Assembly: GCA_009930125.1 (NCBI GenBank)
Contig: RZYZ01000135.1
Location: 1-5,746, forward strand
Reading direction: 5' to 3'
Length of the DNA: 5,746 nt
From: Clostridia bacterium
GTDB taxonomy: Bacteria > Bacillota > Clostridia > Clostridiales > Clostridiaceae
Below, piece after piece: positions 1-5,546 of this stretch. The translations under genes and the position numbers were made by a program. Below the pieces are notes generated by a model. The model saw only the letters and a list, made by a program, of their open reading frames with translations, did not search any database and was not told the DNA's origin. How positions within the stretch are numbered: the stretch's first letter is position 1; the number at the start of each line of letters is the position of its first letter.

Positions 1-720
1 CCCTTCATCCTTTCCGCGGTGCTGATCCTCTTCTCCTTCATCGTCCTCTTCACAAGAATCAAGGAGCACAGAGATGTGCTGCACTATGAAGCGGCAGAGG
101 AAAAACGAAACCTGGCTCAGGGACTGGGCATCGCCTTCAAAGACAGAAGCACCCGGTATCTGCTTCTTGCCATCTGCAGCTGGTTCATCGGCTTCAACGG
201 CGTGGAGACCTTCTTCACCAAATATGCCCAGAGCTACCTCAGCATCAGGCCTTCCGAAGCGACGCTTACCTTGTCCTTCATTTCTCTCTCCTTCCTGATC
301 TTTGCCATTCCCGCCGGGCTCATCGGCACGAAGATCGGAAAGAAGAACACCATCCGGATCGGAATCATCGGTGCAGTGCTCCTCATGAGCACCATCTTTT
401 TCCTGAACCCGGAGATGGACAACATGCTTCTCATCATGAGAATTCTCTTCCTGGGCATCGGATTCTCCTGGGCGTCCATCAACATCAACTCCTATCCTCT
501 AGTAGCGGATATGAGTCCCGTGGGGCTTCTTGGAACCTATACGGGTGTATACTACCTCTTCTCCTCCATTGCCAACATCATCTCCCCACCACTACTGGGT
601 ACACTCATCGATGCCATCAGCTACAAGGTCGTATTCGCCTATGGCGCATTCTTCTTCGGCGTCGCCTTCGTATTCATCAGCCTGGTCCACGACAAGAGAG
701 TGGAAACCGGAAATCAGTAG
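1..720 (+). CDS. MFS transporter, SLC45/GPH-like sugar-type permease (C-terminal half, 5' truncated)
   Basis: The reading frame is open from the first base of the window to a TAG stop, giving 239 residues with no N-terminus, so the gene starts upstream. By eye it holds the end of one membrane helix (about residues 1-18), a charged cytoplasmic loop (about 19-55) and six further hydrophobic helices, which fits TM6 to TM12 of a 12-helix major facilitator. The segment GTKIGKKN after the second of the six helices resembles the motif A loop repeated in the second MFS half. The stretch SININSYPLVADM followed by GTYTGVYYLFSS is reminiscent of SLC45/GPH-type sucrose or glycoside transporters. Transport of a sugar across the cytoplasmic membrane is inferred; the substrate is not visible. 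The acetyltransferase gene follows after 30 bp on the same strand and is probably co-transcribed. Confidence 0.85.
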   Translation, partial: PFILSAVLILFSFIVLFTRIKEHRDVLHYEAAEEKRNLAQGLGIAFKDRSTRYLLLAICSWFIGFNGVETFFTKYAQSYLSIRPSEATLTLSFISLSFLIFAIPAGLIGTKIGKKNTIRIGIIGAVLLMSTIFFLNPEMDNMLLIMRILFLGIGFSWASININSYPLVADMSPVGLLGTYTGVYYLFSSIANIISPPLLGTLIDAISYKVVFAYGAFFFGVAFVFISLVHDKRVETGNQ

Positions 721-750
721 TAAGACAGCATCTTTGAAAGGAGATGGAAA

Positions 751-1287
751 ATGAACTATTTCGAAAGCGAAAGACTCCTCTTCAGAGACTGGAAAGAGGA
801 GGACCTGCCAGTCTTTGCAAGGATGAACAAGGATCCCCTTGTGATGCGGTATTTCCCGAAAACCCTCACGGAAGAGGAAACAGCTCTGTTCTATGAGCGC
901 ATCAGGGAGGAGTTCCAGCGGCTGGGACTTGGTCTCTACGCCGTGGAAGTGAAGGAAAGCGGTCAGTTCATCGGCTACATCGGTTTTCATGAAGCCAGCT
1001 TTCCTTCACCGTTCACCCCCTGCATCGAAATCGGATGGAGACTCTCATCATCCGCCTGGGGAAAGGGCTATGCAACGGAAGGCGCCAGAGCCTGTCTTGC
1101 CTATGGCTTCAGGGAACTGGATCTTCGTGAAGTCTACAGCTTCACAGCGAAGATCAATCAGCCTTCAGAAAATGTCATGAGAAAAATCGGCATGACGAAG
1201 GTCATGGAGTTTGATCATCCCAGCATTTTGAAAAGCAGTCCCCTGAAGAAACATGTGCTCTATCTCAAAAAAAATCCCGATCTGTAG
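751..1287 (+). CDS. GNAT family N-acetyltransferase, RimJ/RimL-like
   Basis: The 178-residue protein has the layout of the Acetyltransf_3 (RimJ/RimL) branch of the GNAT fold. It opens with the usual ERLLFRDWKEEDLP strand-helix (residues 7-20). Motif A, the acetyl-CoA pyrophosphate-binding loop, is at about 92-111 with the core WGKGYATEG. Motif B is at about 136-148, where N136, P138, S139, N141 and KIGM (145-148) are the conserved pattern. It should transfer acetyl from acetyl-CoA to an amine. Members acetylate ribosomal-protein N-termini, antibiotics or small amines, and the acceptor cannot be predicted here. The ATG start is supported by AGGAG at 739-743 with a 7-nt spacer. It lies 30 bp after the transporter gene and just ahead of a strong terminator, so it is probably the last gene of that operon. 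Length is normal for the family. Confidence 0.9.
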   Translation: MNYFESERLLFRDWKEEDLPVFARMNKDPLVMRYFPKTLTEEETALFYERIREEFQRLGLGLYAVEVKESGQFIGYIGFHEASFPSPFTPCIEIGWRLSSSAWGKGYATEGARACLAYGFRELDLREVYSFTAKINQPSENVMRKIGMTKVMEFDHPSILKSSPLKKHVLYLKKNPDL

Positions 1288-1320
1288 CAGCTCATTTTCT
1301 TATGAGGACCTTCTGGACTA

Positions 1321-1369
1321 AGAGAACCCCGGATTTCAGTTCGCTGAAATCCGGGGCTCTCTTTTTTTT
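1321..1369 (+). terminator. Intrinsic terminator of the transporter-acetyltransferase operon
   Basis: A 13-bp perfect stem (CCCCGGATTTCAG at 1327-1339 with its complement at 1344-1356) closes a TTCG tetraloop at 1340-1343. Past one A/C mismatch the stem extends by five more pairs out to 1321 and 1362, and it runs into eight T residues at 1362-1369. The T tract lies only on the plus-strand 3' side, so it is a canonical terminator for the acetyltransferase transcript. The convergent kinase gene ends 21 bp away, and its transcript would form the mirror hairpin but without a U run, so any termination of that transcript here would be weaker. Confidence 0.95.
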
Positions 1370-1390
1370 GCAATCTATTCCATTCTTTTC

Positions 1391-2206
1391 TCACGGAGAC
1401 AGGAATTCCTCCAGACGGCTGGAAAGCACCTTCGAAATCATCGCCTTTTCCGCTTCAGAAAGATGCTCAGAAAGCCTGGCTGCAAGCAGCACCGTTTCCC
1501 ACGCCTTCATCTGCTTCGCTTCTTCCCTGTTCATTCCCTGAGGAAAGTAGCCTTTCTGATGTCCCCTCAGGAGATCTTTTCTTGCCCCGTCCATCCGCAG
1601 TCTCTCTTCCTTGGAAGCTTCCGGAAGCAGCGCATACTTCAGAATCATTCGGGTTCTCGCCACATCCGCAAATGGATGCCCCTTTCCTGCCGTCATCCAG
1701 TCCAGAACTGTGACATGGTCCCCGCTGACATAGATGTTCTCCGGATGGTAATCCATATGGCACACCGCTTCCCCTTCCGGCAGATGTGACAGGATCTGAA
1801 GAAGCACTTCCTTTTCCTTCTCCAGGAGATAGGCGGAACTTCTGATGATGCCGCTGATGCTTTTTCTGAAGGGTGGAAGAGATGAAAGCGTGACCTGATG
1901 GATGTCCTGCTGGATTCTCCCCATGAGCTGACCATAGGCGAAAACCTTCTCGGGCTTCTTCATAATCTCTCTAGAAAGACTGTCTCCCTGCACCCGTTCA
2001 TAGAGAATTCCGATCCGCTCTCCCACTTTCTCCAGACCATATACTTCTGCCAGAAAGGGCAGTTCCTGCTGAAGCAGAGACTGGATCTCATATTCACGGT
2101 TGACCTCTTCCTGAGACGCACCAGGATAAAACAGCTTGATCACTCTGTTCTCGGACCATTCGTAGACCTCTGCCGTGCGTCCGGTGCCGATCTTTTTACC
2201 GCTCAT
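1391..2206 (-). CDS. APH/choline-kinase-like phosphotransferase family protein
   Basis: This 271-residue protein has a eukaryotic-like kinase fold of the aminoglycoside phosphotransferase superfamily. The N-lobe begins with a glycine-rich loop, KIGTGRTAEVYEW (5-17), followed by the putative ATP-binding lysine K24 in RVIKLF and an acidic partner, probably E38 or E40. The catalytic loop is CHMDYHPENIYV (149-160), giving the Brenner-type HxDxxxxN pattern with H150, D152 and N157. D169 in VLDW replaces the DFG metal-binding aspartate. It should move the ATP gamma-phosphate to a small-molecule hydroxyl, but the substrate is unknown; it need not be an antibiotic resistance enzyme. The ATG start is backed by AGGAG at 2214-2218 with a 7-nt spacer. 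It sits 40 nt after the folA stop on the same strand, so it is probably the third gene of the thyA-folA operon. Confidence 0.85.
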   Translation of the reverse strand: MSGKKIGTGRTAEVYEWSENRVIKLFYPGASQEEVNREYEIQSLLQQELPFLAEVYGLEKVGERIGILYERVQGDSLSREIMKKPEKVFAYGQLMGRIQQDIHQVTLSSLPPFRKSISGIIRSSAYLLEKEKEVLLQILSHLPEGEAVCHMDYHPENIYVSGDHVTVLDWMTAGKGHPFADVARTRMILKYALLPEASKEERLRMDGARKDLLRGHQKGYFPQGMNREEAKQMKAWETVLLAARLSEHLSEAEKAMISKVLSSRLEEFLSP

Positions 2207-2246
2207 CTTCTCTCTCCTCGCATCATCAAGCTAAGACTTTTTGCAC

Positions 2247-2750
2247 TTATTCTTCTCTTCTTCCAGAATCCGTTTTCTCATAGACCGTGAAATCCACCTC
2301 GATGCCGGAAGCCACATCAAAGGCGGTCTCTCTTTTCACTTCCGTGAACGATTCAATTTCTTCCACCGGGAAGAAGGTGTCTCCCTCAAACTCTTTTTTC
2401 ACCCAGGTGATGTAGAGTCTATCACAGAGAGGAAGAAAATGGCTGAAGATCTCTCCTCCACCGATGATGAACACTTCCTCTTCACTTTCCAGATAAGAAT
2501 CCACCTCACTGAAGTCATGGATCAGCCGGACGCCCTCAGGCACCTCATAGTCTTTCTTTCTCGTAAGGACGATATGCTCTCTTCCAGGAAGAGGACTTGG
2601 AAAACTCTCAAAGGTTTTTCTTCCCATGATCATCTTCTTCCCCATGGTCTGCTCCCTGAAATAGCGCAGATCCGTGGGAATTCTCCATATGAGGGTTCCT
2701 TCCTTTCCGATGACCCCCTTTTCCGTGGTGGCTACAATGAGGCTCAGCAT
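2247..2750 (-). CDS. folA: Dihydrofolate reductase
   Basis: The enzyme reduces 7,8-dihydrofolate to tetrahydrofolate with NADPH in the cytoplasm. The 167-residue length is normal. Family landmarks are VIGKEG (13-18) in the Met20-type loop, W22, the catalytic carboxylate D27, F31, IMGRKTFES (41-49) with the NADPH-contacting R44-K45-T46, R57 for the folate glutamate, IIGGGEIF (95-102) for the pyrophosphate, and FEGDTFFP (121-128). Aligned without gaps to E. coli DHFR over the N-terminus, position 21 is Ile rather than Pro (LIW instead of LPW) and position 26 is Thr. The start overlaps the thyA stop by one base (TAATG), with GGAGG at about 2761-2765 inside thyA as its RBS, so translation is probably coupled. 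With ThyA it forms a folate cycle, recycling the dihydrofolate that ThyA makes. Confidence 0.97.
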   Translation of the reverse strand: MLSLIVATTEKGVIGKEGTLIWRIPTDLRYFREQTMGKKMIMGRKTFESFPSPLPGREHIVLTRKKDYEVPEGVRLIHDFSEVDSYLESEEEVFIIGGGEIFSHFLPLCDRLYITWVKKEFEGDTFFPVEEIESFTEVKRETAFDVASGIEVDFTVYEKTDSGRREE

Positions 2751-3538
2751 TATACGGACACCTCCATTCTGATCTTTCCCAGGTGTTCATAGCCTTCCAG
2801 TCTGATGTCATCGATGGTGAAATCGTAGAAATCCGTGATTTCCGGATTGAGCCAGAGCTTCGGCGCATCCGGAGCCTCTCCGCGGCTCAGCTGCTCCTTC
2901 ATGCCCTCCACCTGGTTCTCGTAGATATGGGCGTTGTTGATCACATGGGTGAACAGTCCTGGCTTGTAGCCGGTGACCTGGGCAATGAGATGCACCAGCA
3001 CCGCGTACTGGGTCATGTTGAAGGGCACCCCCAGAGGAATGTCTCCAGAGCGCTGCACCAGCATGCAGTTCAGACGGTCATCCGTCACATCCCACATGGT
3101 CATGAAGGCACAGGGATAAAGAGACCCCCCTTCCAGATGCGGAATCTGCCACAGATTAAGCATCATTCTTCTGTTTTGCGGATCGTTTTTCAGGCTGCTG
3201 ATCAGCTTGTCGATCTGATTGTACTCCTTGACCACCCATCCGTAGGATGTACCGATGGTCCCGTCTTCCTTCATCCACTCATCCCAGATATGGACATTCT
3301 CCTCCTGAAGCTTCAGGACGGAATTGGACTGGTCCCTGTAGATCCAGAGAAGCTCCTTCACCGCTGTCTTAAACCCCACGAATTTCGATGTGAGAATCGG
3401 AAACTCCCTGGAAAGGTCAAACTGCATGATTTTGTGAGGCAGTTTGTAGGTGCTCACACCCGTTCTGTTCGTATCATAATAGCCATGGTCCAGAATATCT
3501 CTTACAATGGCCAGGTACTGCTTATCCGCTTGATTCAT
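2750..3538 (-). CDS. thyA: Thymidylate synthase (ThyA, B. subtilis/phi3T-like type)
   Basis: ThyA methylates dUMP to dTMP using 5,10-methylene-tetrahydrofolate and yields dihydrofolate. In this 262-residue protein every expected active-site residue is present at a constant offset of 3 from the E. coli numbering: R123-R124 (phosphate binding from the partner subunit), nucleophile C143, R163, S164, D166, N174, H204 and Y206. The phosphate-binding R25 lies in NRTG. The residue after the nucleophile is Ala (YPCAF), not the common His. I recall B. subtilis ThyA/phage phi3T having a similar PCVY, and the C-terminal DFYDFTIDD segment also matches that type. The ATG is preceded by an AGGGGGA-type RBS (about 3547-3552, spacer about 8 nt), and a promoter lies just upstream. 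It is the first gene of the thyA-folA-kinase operon. Confidence 0.97.
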   Translation of the reverse strand: MNQADKQYLAIVRDILDHGYYDTNRTGVSTYKLPHKIMQFDLSREFPILTSKFVGFKTAVKELLWIYRDQSNSVLKLQEENVHIWDEWMKEDGTIGTSYGWVVKEYNQIDKLISSLKNDPQNRRMMLNLWQIPHLEGGSLYPCAFMTMWDVTDDRLNCMLVQRSGDIPLGVPFNMTQYAVLVHLIAQVTGYKPGLFTHVINNAHIYENQVEGMKEQLSRGEAPDAPKLWLNPEITDFYDFTIDDIRLEGYEHLGKIRMEVSV

Positions 3539-3575
3539 TCTATCTTCCCCCTGTATCGCTCAATTTCCTCTTTTC

Positions 3576-3604
3576 ATTATATCTTAAATTCCCTCGTAAA
3601 TTAA
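3576..3604 (-). promoter_or_regulatory. Predicted sigma-A-type promoter for thyA-folA-kinase
   Basis: On the minus strand a perfect TATAAT lies at 3576-3581. At 17 bp spacing the -35 position (3599-3604) reads TTAATT, a weak match to TTGACA. The predicted start near 3569 leaves a leader of about 30 nt before the thyA ATG, which is consistent. I see no riboswitch-sized leader or clear operator, so expression is probably housekeeping. This is a sequence match only. Confidence 0.6.
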
Positions 3605-3701
3605 CTCCCATTCGAATTCATCTTCCATTCTCTGCTCCTTCAGAAAAGAGCAAGCCGCCGAAAAACACCTGGTTTCAGATGAATAGAGGTTCCAGACAAA
3701 G

Positions 3702-3743
3702 AAAAACGGCCAGGCAGAAGTCTTCTGCCTGACCATGATTTTT
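3702..3743 (-). terminator. Intrinsic terminator of the DUF1858-DUF438 operon, apparently bidirectional
   Basis: CAGGCAGA (3711-3718) pairs with TCTGCCTG (3724-3731) around a 5-nt loop. After one mismatch, two more G-C pairs follow (3708-3709 with 3733-3734). On the minus strand the hairpin is followed at once by GTTTTTC (from the A run 3702-3706). On the plus strand a T run at 3739-3743 follows. It sits about 70 nt past the DUF438 gene stop and separates that operon from the thyA promoter, which reads in the same direction. Confidence 0.82.
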
Positions 3744-3805
3744 CCGTATTTGTTATTAAGGGGTTGGTATATCTTTATAAACGAACGCCGGTGACTACTT
3801 AAGGC

Positions 3806-5047
3806 CTAGTCAGCCAGAATTCTCTTTTCGCCTTCCAGCTCTCTGATGCCCTTGACATTCTGGGTCACTTCCAGTGTACCCATGTACTTGCCCTGGTCAT
3901 CTCGGATGGCATAATAGGTGATGAGGATGAACATTCCTCTGGAATTGATCCAGAAGCTCTCCTCATCCTTTGCCCCGGACTTGAAATCCTCCAGAAGCTT
4001 TTCCACGGTACCTACGCTCTGGGGTGGATGACAGTTCTGAACCGTACGTCCGATGACGGACTTGGTTCTTGCAAAGATTCTTTCCTTGGCCTGGTTGAAA
4101 TACTTCACCGTATCTTTCTCATCGATGAAGGTCACATCCACAGGCAGGGCATTGAGAATCTTTTCCAGTTCCTTCACCGTGAGGAATCCGATGCCGAATC
4201 TAACATTTCCATCTGGTGTATCTTCCTTCTTCTTCTTGACGCCGCCGATGAAGGATACTCTGTCCGGTGTCCATTTTCCTTCCGGAGAAACCAGGCAGTA
4301 GCCCACTTCTTCACTGTCATCGGCAATTTCCAGCCATTCATCTTCTGTGAACTTCTCGAGAATCATCGGAATCAGAATCTCTTCTTCCTTGAAGATCATT
4401 TCCTTGATTCTTTCAATCAGCGGATAAGCCATCTTCTGCAGCTCTTCACGATTCTCATCGATGACATTCTGCTTCATCTCCTTGATGGAGGCTCTGATCT
4501 CGTCATCCACACCCCACATGACCTTAGGTGGTGCACTCATGCCGTACTTTTCCATATACGGGAAGATGATGTTCTCTTTTCTGGAATAATGCTTGTCGAT
4601 GTCCCAGAGCATGTTGATGTCCTGGAGAAGCATGTTCTTGATGGGTGCTTCGGGATGATTGATGAAGGTATCAAGCTTAGGAAGAATGTCCTCATCCAGA
4701 AGATTTCTCAGTGCGTAGTTCTCTTCTCTCAGGACACGCACTGGATGACCGATGCTTTCCTCTTCCTTGCTTCTTGTATGGACTTCATCGATGGATCCCT
4801 TGAAGATATCCGCATGGACATCGCACAGATTCTGCACCTCTTCCACCGTCATGCCTTCATTGATGAGGTTCTGCTCCATCTGAGTGATTTCATAGGAGGA
4901 TACCCCTGTGAAATGCTCTCTGAACTCTTTCTTCACTTCTTCAGGGGATACGCCCTTATGAAGCTTGAGGATCATGCCCTTTAATAGTTCCTGTCTTTTG
5001 TCTCTGTTGCTGTCACTCATTTCTCTGTTATTGATTACGTTACTCAT
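3806..5047 (-). CDS. DUF438 - hemerythrin HHE - PAS domain protein
   Basis: The 413-residue soluble protein has three parts. An N-terminal helical DUF438 domain spans about residues 15-85. A hemerythrin-like HHE region spans about 95-235, with GHPVRVLREEN (100-110), DKHYSRKENIIFPYMEKYG (151-169), a DDEIR motif (181-185) and FKEEEILIPM (219-228). A PAS domain spans about 298-400, with TFIDEKDTVKYFN, a CHPP motif (339-342) and FWINSRGMFILITYYA (365-380). Candidate metal ligands are H101, H153, E158 and E222. HHE domains commonly hold a di-iron site that binds O2 or reacts with NO, and PAS domains sense small molecules or redox state. There is no kinase, GGDEF or DNA-binding output, so it is a stand-alone sensor, binder or repair protein. 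The start overlaps the upstream DUF1858 stop (ATGA), with GGAGG at 5052-5056 and a short 4-nt spacer. The physiological role is not established; a nitrosative or oxidative stress role is inferred from the domains and the operator. Confidence 0.93.
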   Translation of the reverse strand: MSNVINNREMSDSNRDKRQELLKGMILKLHKGVSPEEVKKEFREHFTGVSSYEITQMEQNLINEGMTVEEVQNLCDVHADIFKGSIDEVHTRSKEEESIGHPVRVLREENYALRNLLDEDILPKLDTFINHPEAPIKNMLLQDINMLWDIDKHYSRKENIIFPYMEKYGMSAPPKVMWGVDDEIRASIKEMKQNVIDENREELQKMAYPLIERIKEMIFKEEEILIPMILEKFTEDEWLEIADDSEEVGYCLVSPEGKWTPDRVSFIGGVKKKKEDTPDGNVRFGIGFLTVKELEKILNALPVDVTFIDEKDTVKYFNQAKERIFARTKSVIGRTVQNCHPPQSVGTVEKLLEDFKSGAKDEESFWINSRGMFILITYYAIRDDQGKYMGTLEVTQNVKGIRELEGEKRILAD

Positions 5048-5304
5048 ATTCCCTCCACTTGTCCTGCACTATTCGAATCTGCTACAGTAATTCCCTTTTC
5101 TCCGAAAGCATCGATGATTCTGTCCATGGGGATATTTTTCATTTTAGACGCCTTGGGCAGTGTCATGAACTTCGCCATGGTCTTCAGCATCATAGGGTTC
5201 ACGATCTGGTCGAAGCCCAGGCCTTTGAGCACCTCTGCCGCTTCCGGACATTTCATGACAATCTCCTGGACGCTGTCCTTGATATCAATGGTCAAAACAA
5301 TCAT
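5044..5304 (-). CDS. DUF1858 domain-containing small protein
   Basis: This 86-residue cytoplasmic protein fits DUF1858: a short strand TIDIKDSV (5-12), helix EIVMKCPEAAEVLKGLGF (14-31), then NPMMLKTMAKFMTLPKASKM (36-55) and a final helix ending near EKGITV. The same PEAAEVL..G pattern occurs at the N-terminus of ScdA/YtfE iron-centre repair proteins, but the Cys pair expected after the glycine there is absent; the only Cys is C19. The start is uncertain. The listed ATG abuts AGGAG with no spacer, whereas the TTG at 5293-5295, three codons in, has a 9-nt spacer. It would give an N-terminus MTIDIKDSV, which resembles the MKTIDLKKSV start I recall for relatives. I judge the TTG more likely. The stop overlaps the DUF438 gene by 4 nt (ATGA), so the two are co-translated and probably act together. 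Confidence 0.88.
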   Translation of the reverse strand: MIVLTIDIKDSVQEIVMKCPEAAEVLKGLGFDQIVNPMMLKTMAKFMTLPKASKMKNIPMDRIIDAFGEKGITVADSNSAGQVEGI

Positions 5305-5309
5305 CTCCT
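5305..5309 (-). promoter_or_regulatory. Ribosome binding site that decides the DUF1858 start
   Basis: AGGAG on the minus strand touches the ATG at 5302-5304 (zero spacer), which is too close for initiation. The in-frame TTG at 5293-5295 is 9 nt away, an ordinary distance. No other Shine-Dalgarno-like run lies upstream of the ATG within the short predicted leader. Confidence 0.6.
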
Positions 5310-5326
5310 ACTTTCAATATGACTCT

Positions 5327-5355
5327 ATTATAATCTGTTCCTTATTGCGAAAACT
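5327..5355 (-). promoter_or_regulatory. Predicted promoter of the DUF1858-DUF438 operon
   Basis: On the minus strand a perfect TATAAT lies at 5327-5332. The position 17 bp upstream (5350-5355) reads AGTTTT, a poor -35. The predicted transcription start is near 5320. A strong -10 with a defective -35 next to a palindromic operator suggests a promoter that depends on an activator. Confidence 0.65.
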
Positions 5356-5370
5356 TTGACCTAGGTCAAA
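5355..5370. promoter_or_regulatory. Perfect 16-bp palindromic operator, CRP/FNR-family (HcpR-like)
   Basis: TTTGACCTAGGTCAAA is its own reverse complement. Outside it, after one mismatched position (5354 and 5371), two more A-T pairs continue the symmetry. Its centre lies about 42.5 bp upstream of the start predicted from the -10 box, close to the -41.5 of class II CRP/FNR activators. The half-site TTGAC resembles FNR-type half-sites (TTGAT). It fits the TTTGACC-N2-GGTCAAA motif I recall for HcpR, a CRP/FNR-family regulator of hcp and nitrosative stress genes in anaerobes. The regulator is inferred, because no such gene is in this window. Confidence 0.75.
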
Positions 5371-5471
5371 ATTCTTAAGTACTTTCTTCACAGTTCTTTT
5401 AAATCATACCATTTCACTCGGGATTTGTGAATAGGAAACAGAAAAAAATATGCATTTTTTACCCGATTTTA

Positions 5472-5500
5472 ACCACAGATGCAAAAAATTCTTTTATAAT
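5472..5500 (+). promoter_or_regulatory. Predicted promoter of the rightward unknown gene
   Basis: A perfect TATAAT lies at 5495-5500. At 17 bp spacing the -35 position reads ACCACA (5472-5477), sharing only the last three bases with TTGACA. The surroundings are AT-rich, with A and T runs upstream (5442-5460). The predicted start near 5507 gives a leader of about 40 nt before the ATG at 5547. Confidence 0.5.
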
Positions 5501-5546
5501 ATAAATATAGATGGAATATTTTGATAATTTGAGGAGGGACTACACT

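Noticed and set aside
1391..2206. Aminoglycoside resistance gene
   Set aside because: The catalytic motifs are shared by the whole APH/choline kinase superfamily. Placement after thyA-folA and the lack of any mobile context do not support a resistance call.
1898..2792. Two overlapping plus-strand open frames opposite the kinase and folA
   Set aside because: Both lie wholly antisense to recognised genes and their translations show no domain pattern.
2783..3604. Long plus-strand open frame opposite thyA (273 codons)
   Set aside because: It is the antisense shadow of thyA, whose active-site residues are all intact. It has no RBS and no recognisable domain.
3605..3701. Possible small gene or regulatory RNA between the thyA promoter and the terminator
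   Set aside because: I see no RBS-start pair, strong hairpin or conserved motif. The ATTCGAAT palindrome at 3610-3617 is only 8 bp.
3794..3810. ACTA...TAGT inverted repeat around the DUF438 stop codon
   Set aside because: It is a 4-bp stem with a 9-nt loop, too weak to support a structure.
4028..4984. Long plus-strand open frame opposite the DUF438 gene (318 codons)
   Set aside because: It is an antisense shadow of a clearly conserved three-domain protein and has no RBS or family resemblance.
5413..5431. Inverted repeat TTCAC-N9-GTGAA in the divergent intergenic region
   Set aside because: The arms are only 5 bp and inverted relative to a CRP site, and the spacer is too long. This is expected by chance in AT-rich DNA.
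5442..5460. A-run, ATGCAT, T-run imperfect palindrome
   Set aside because: The symmetry comes mostly from homopolymer runs and is broken by a T/T mismatch. There is no GC-rich stem, so it is not a terminator; at most it is bent or UP-like DNA.
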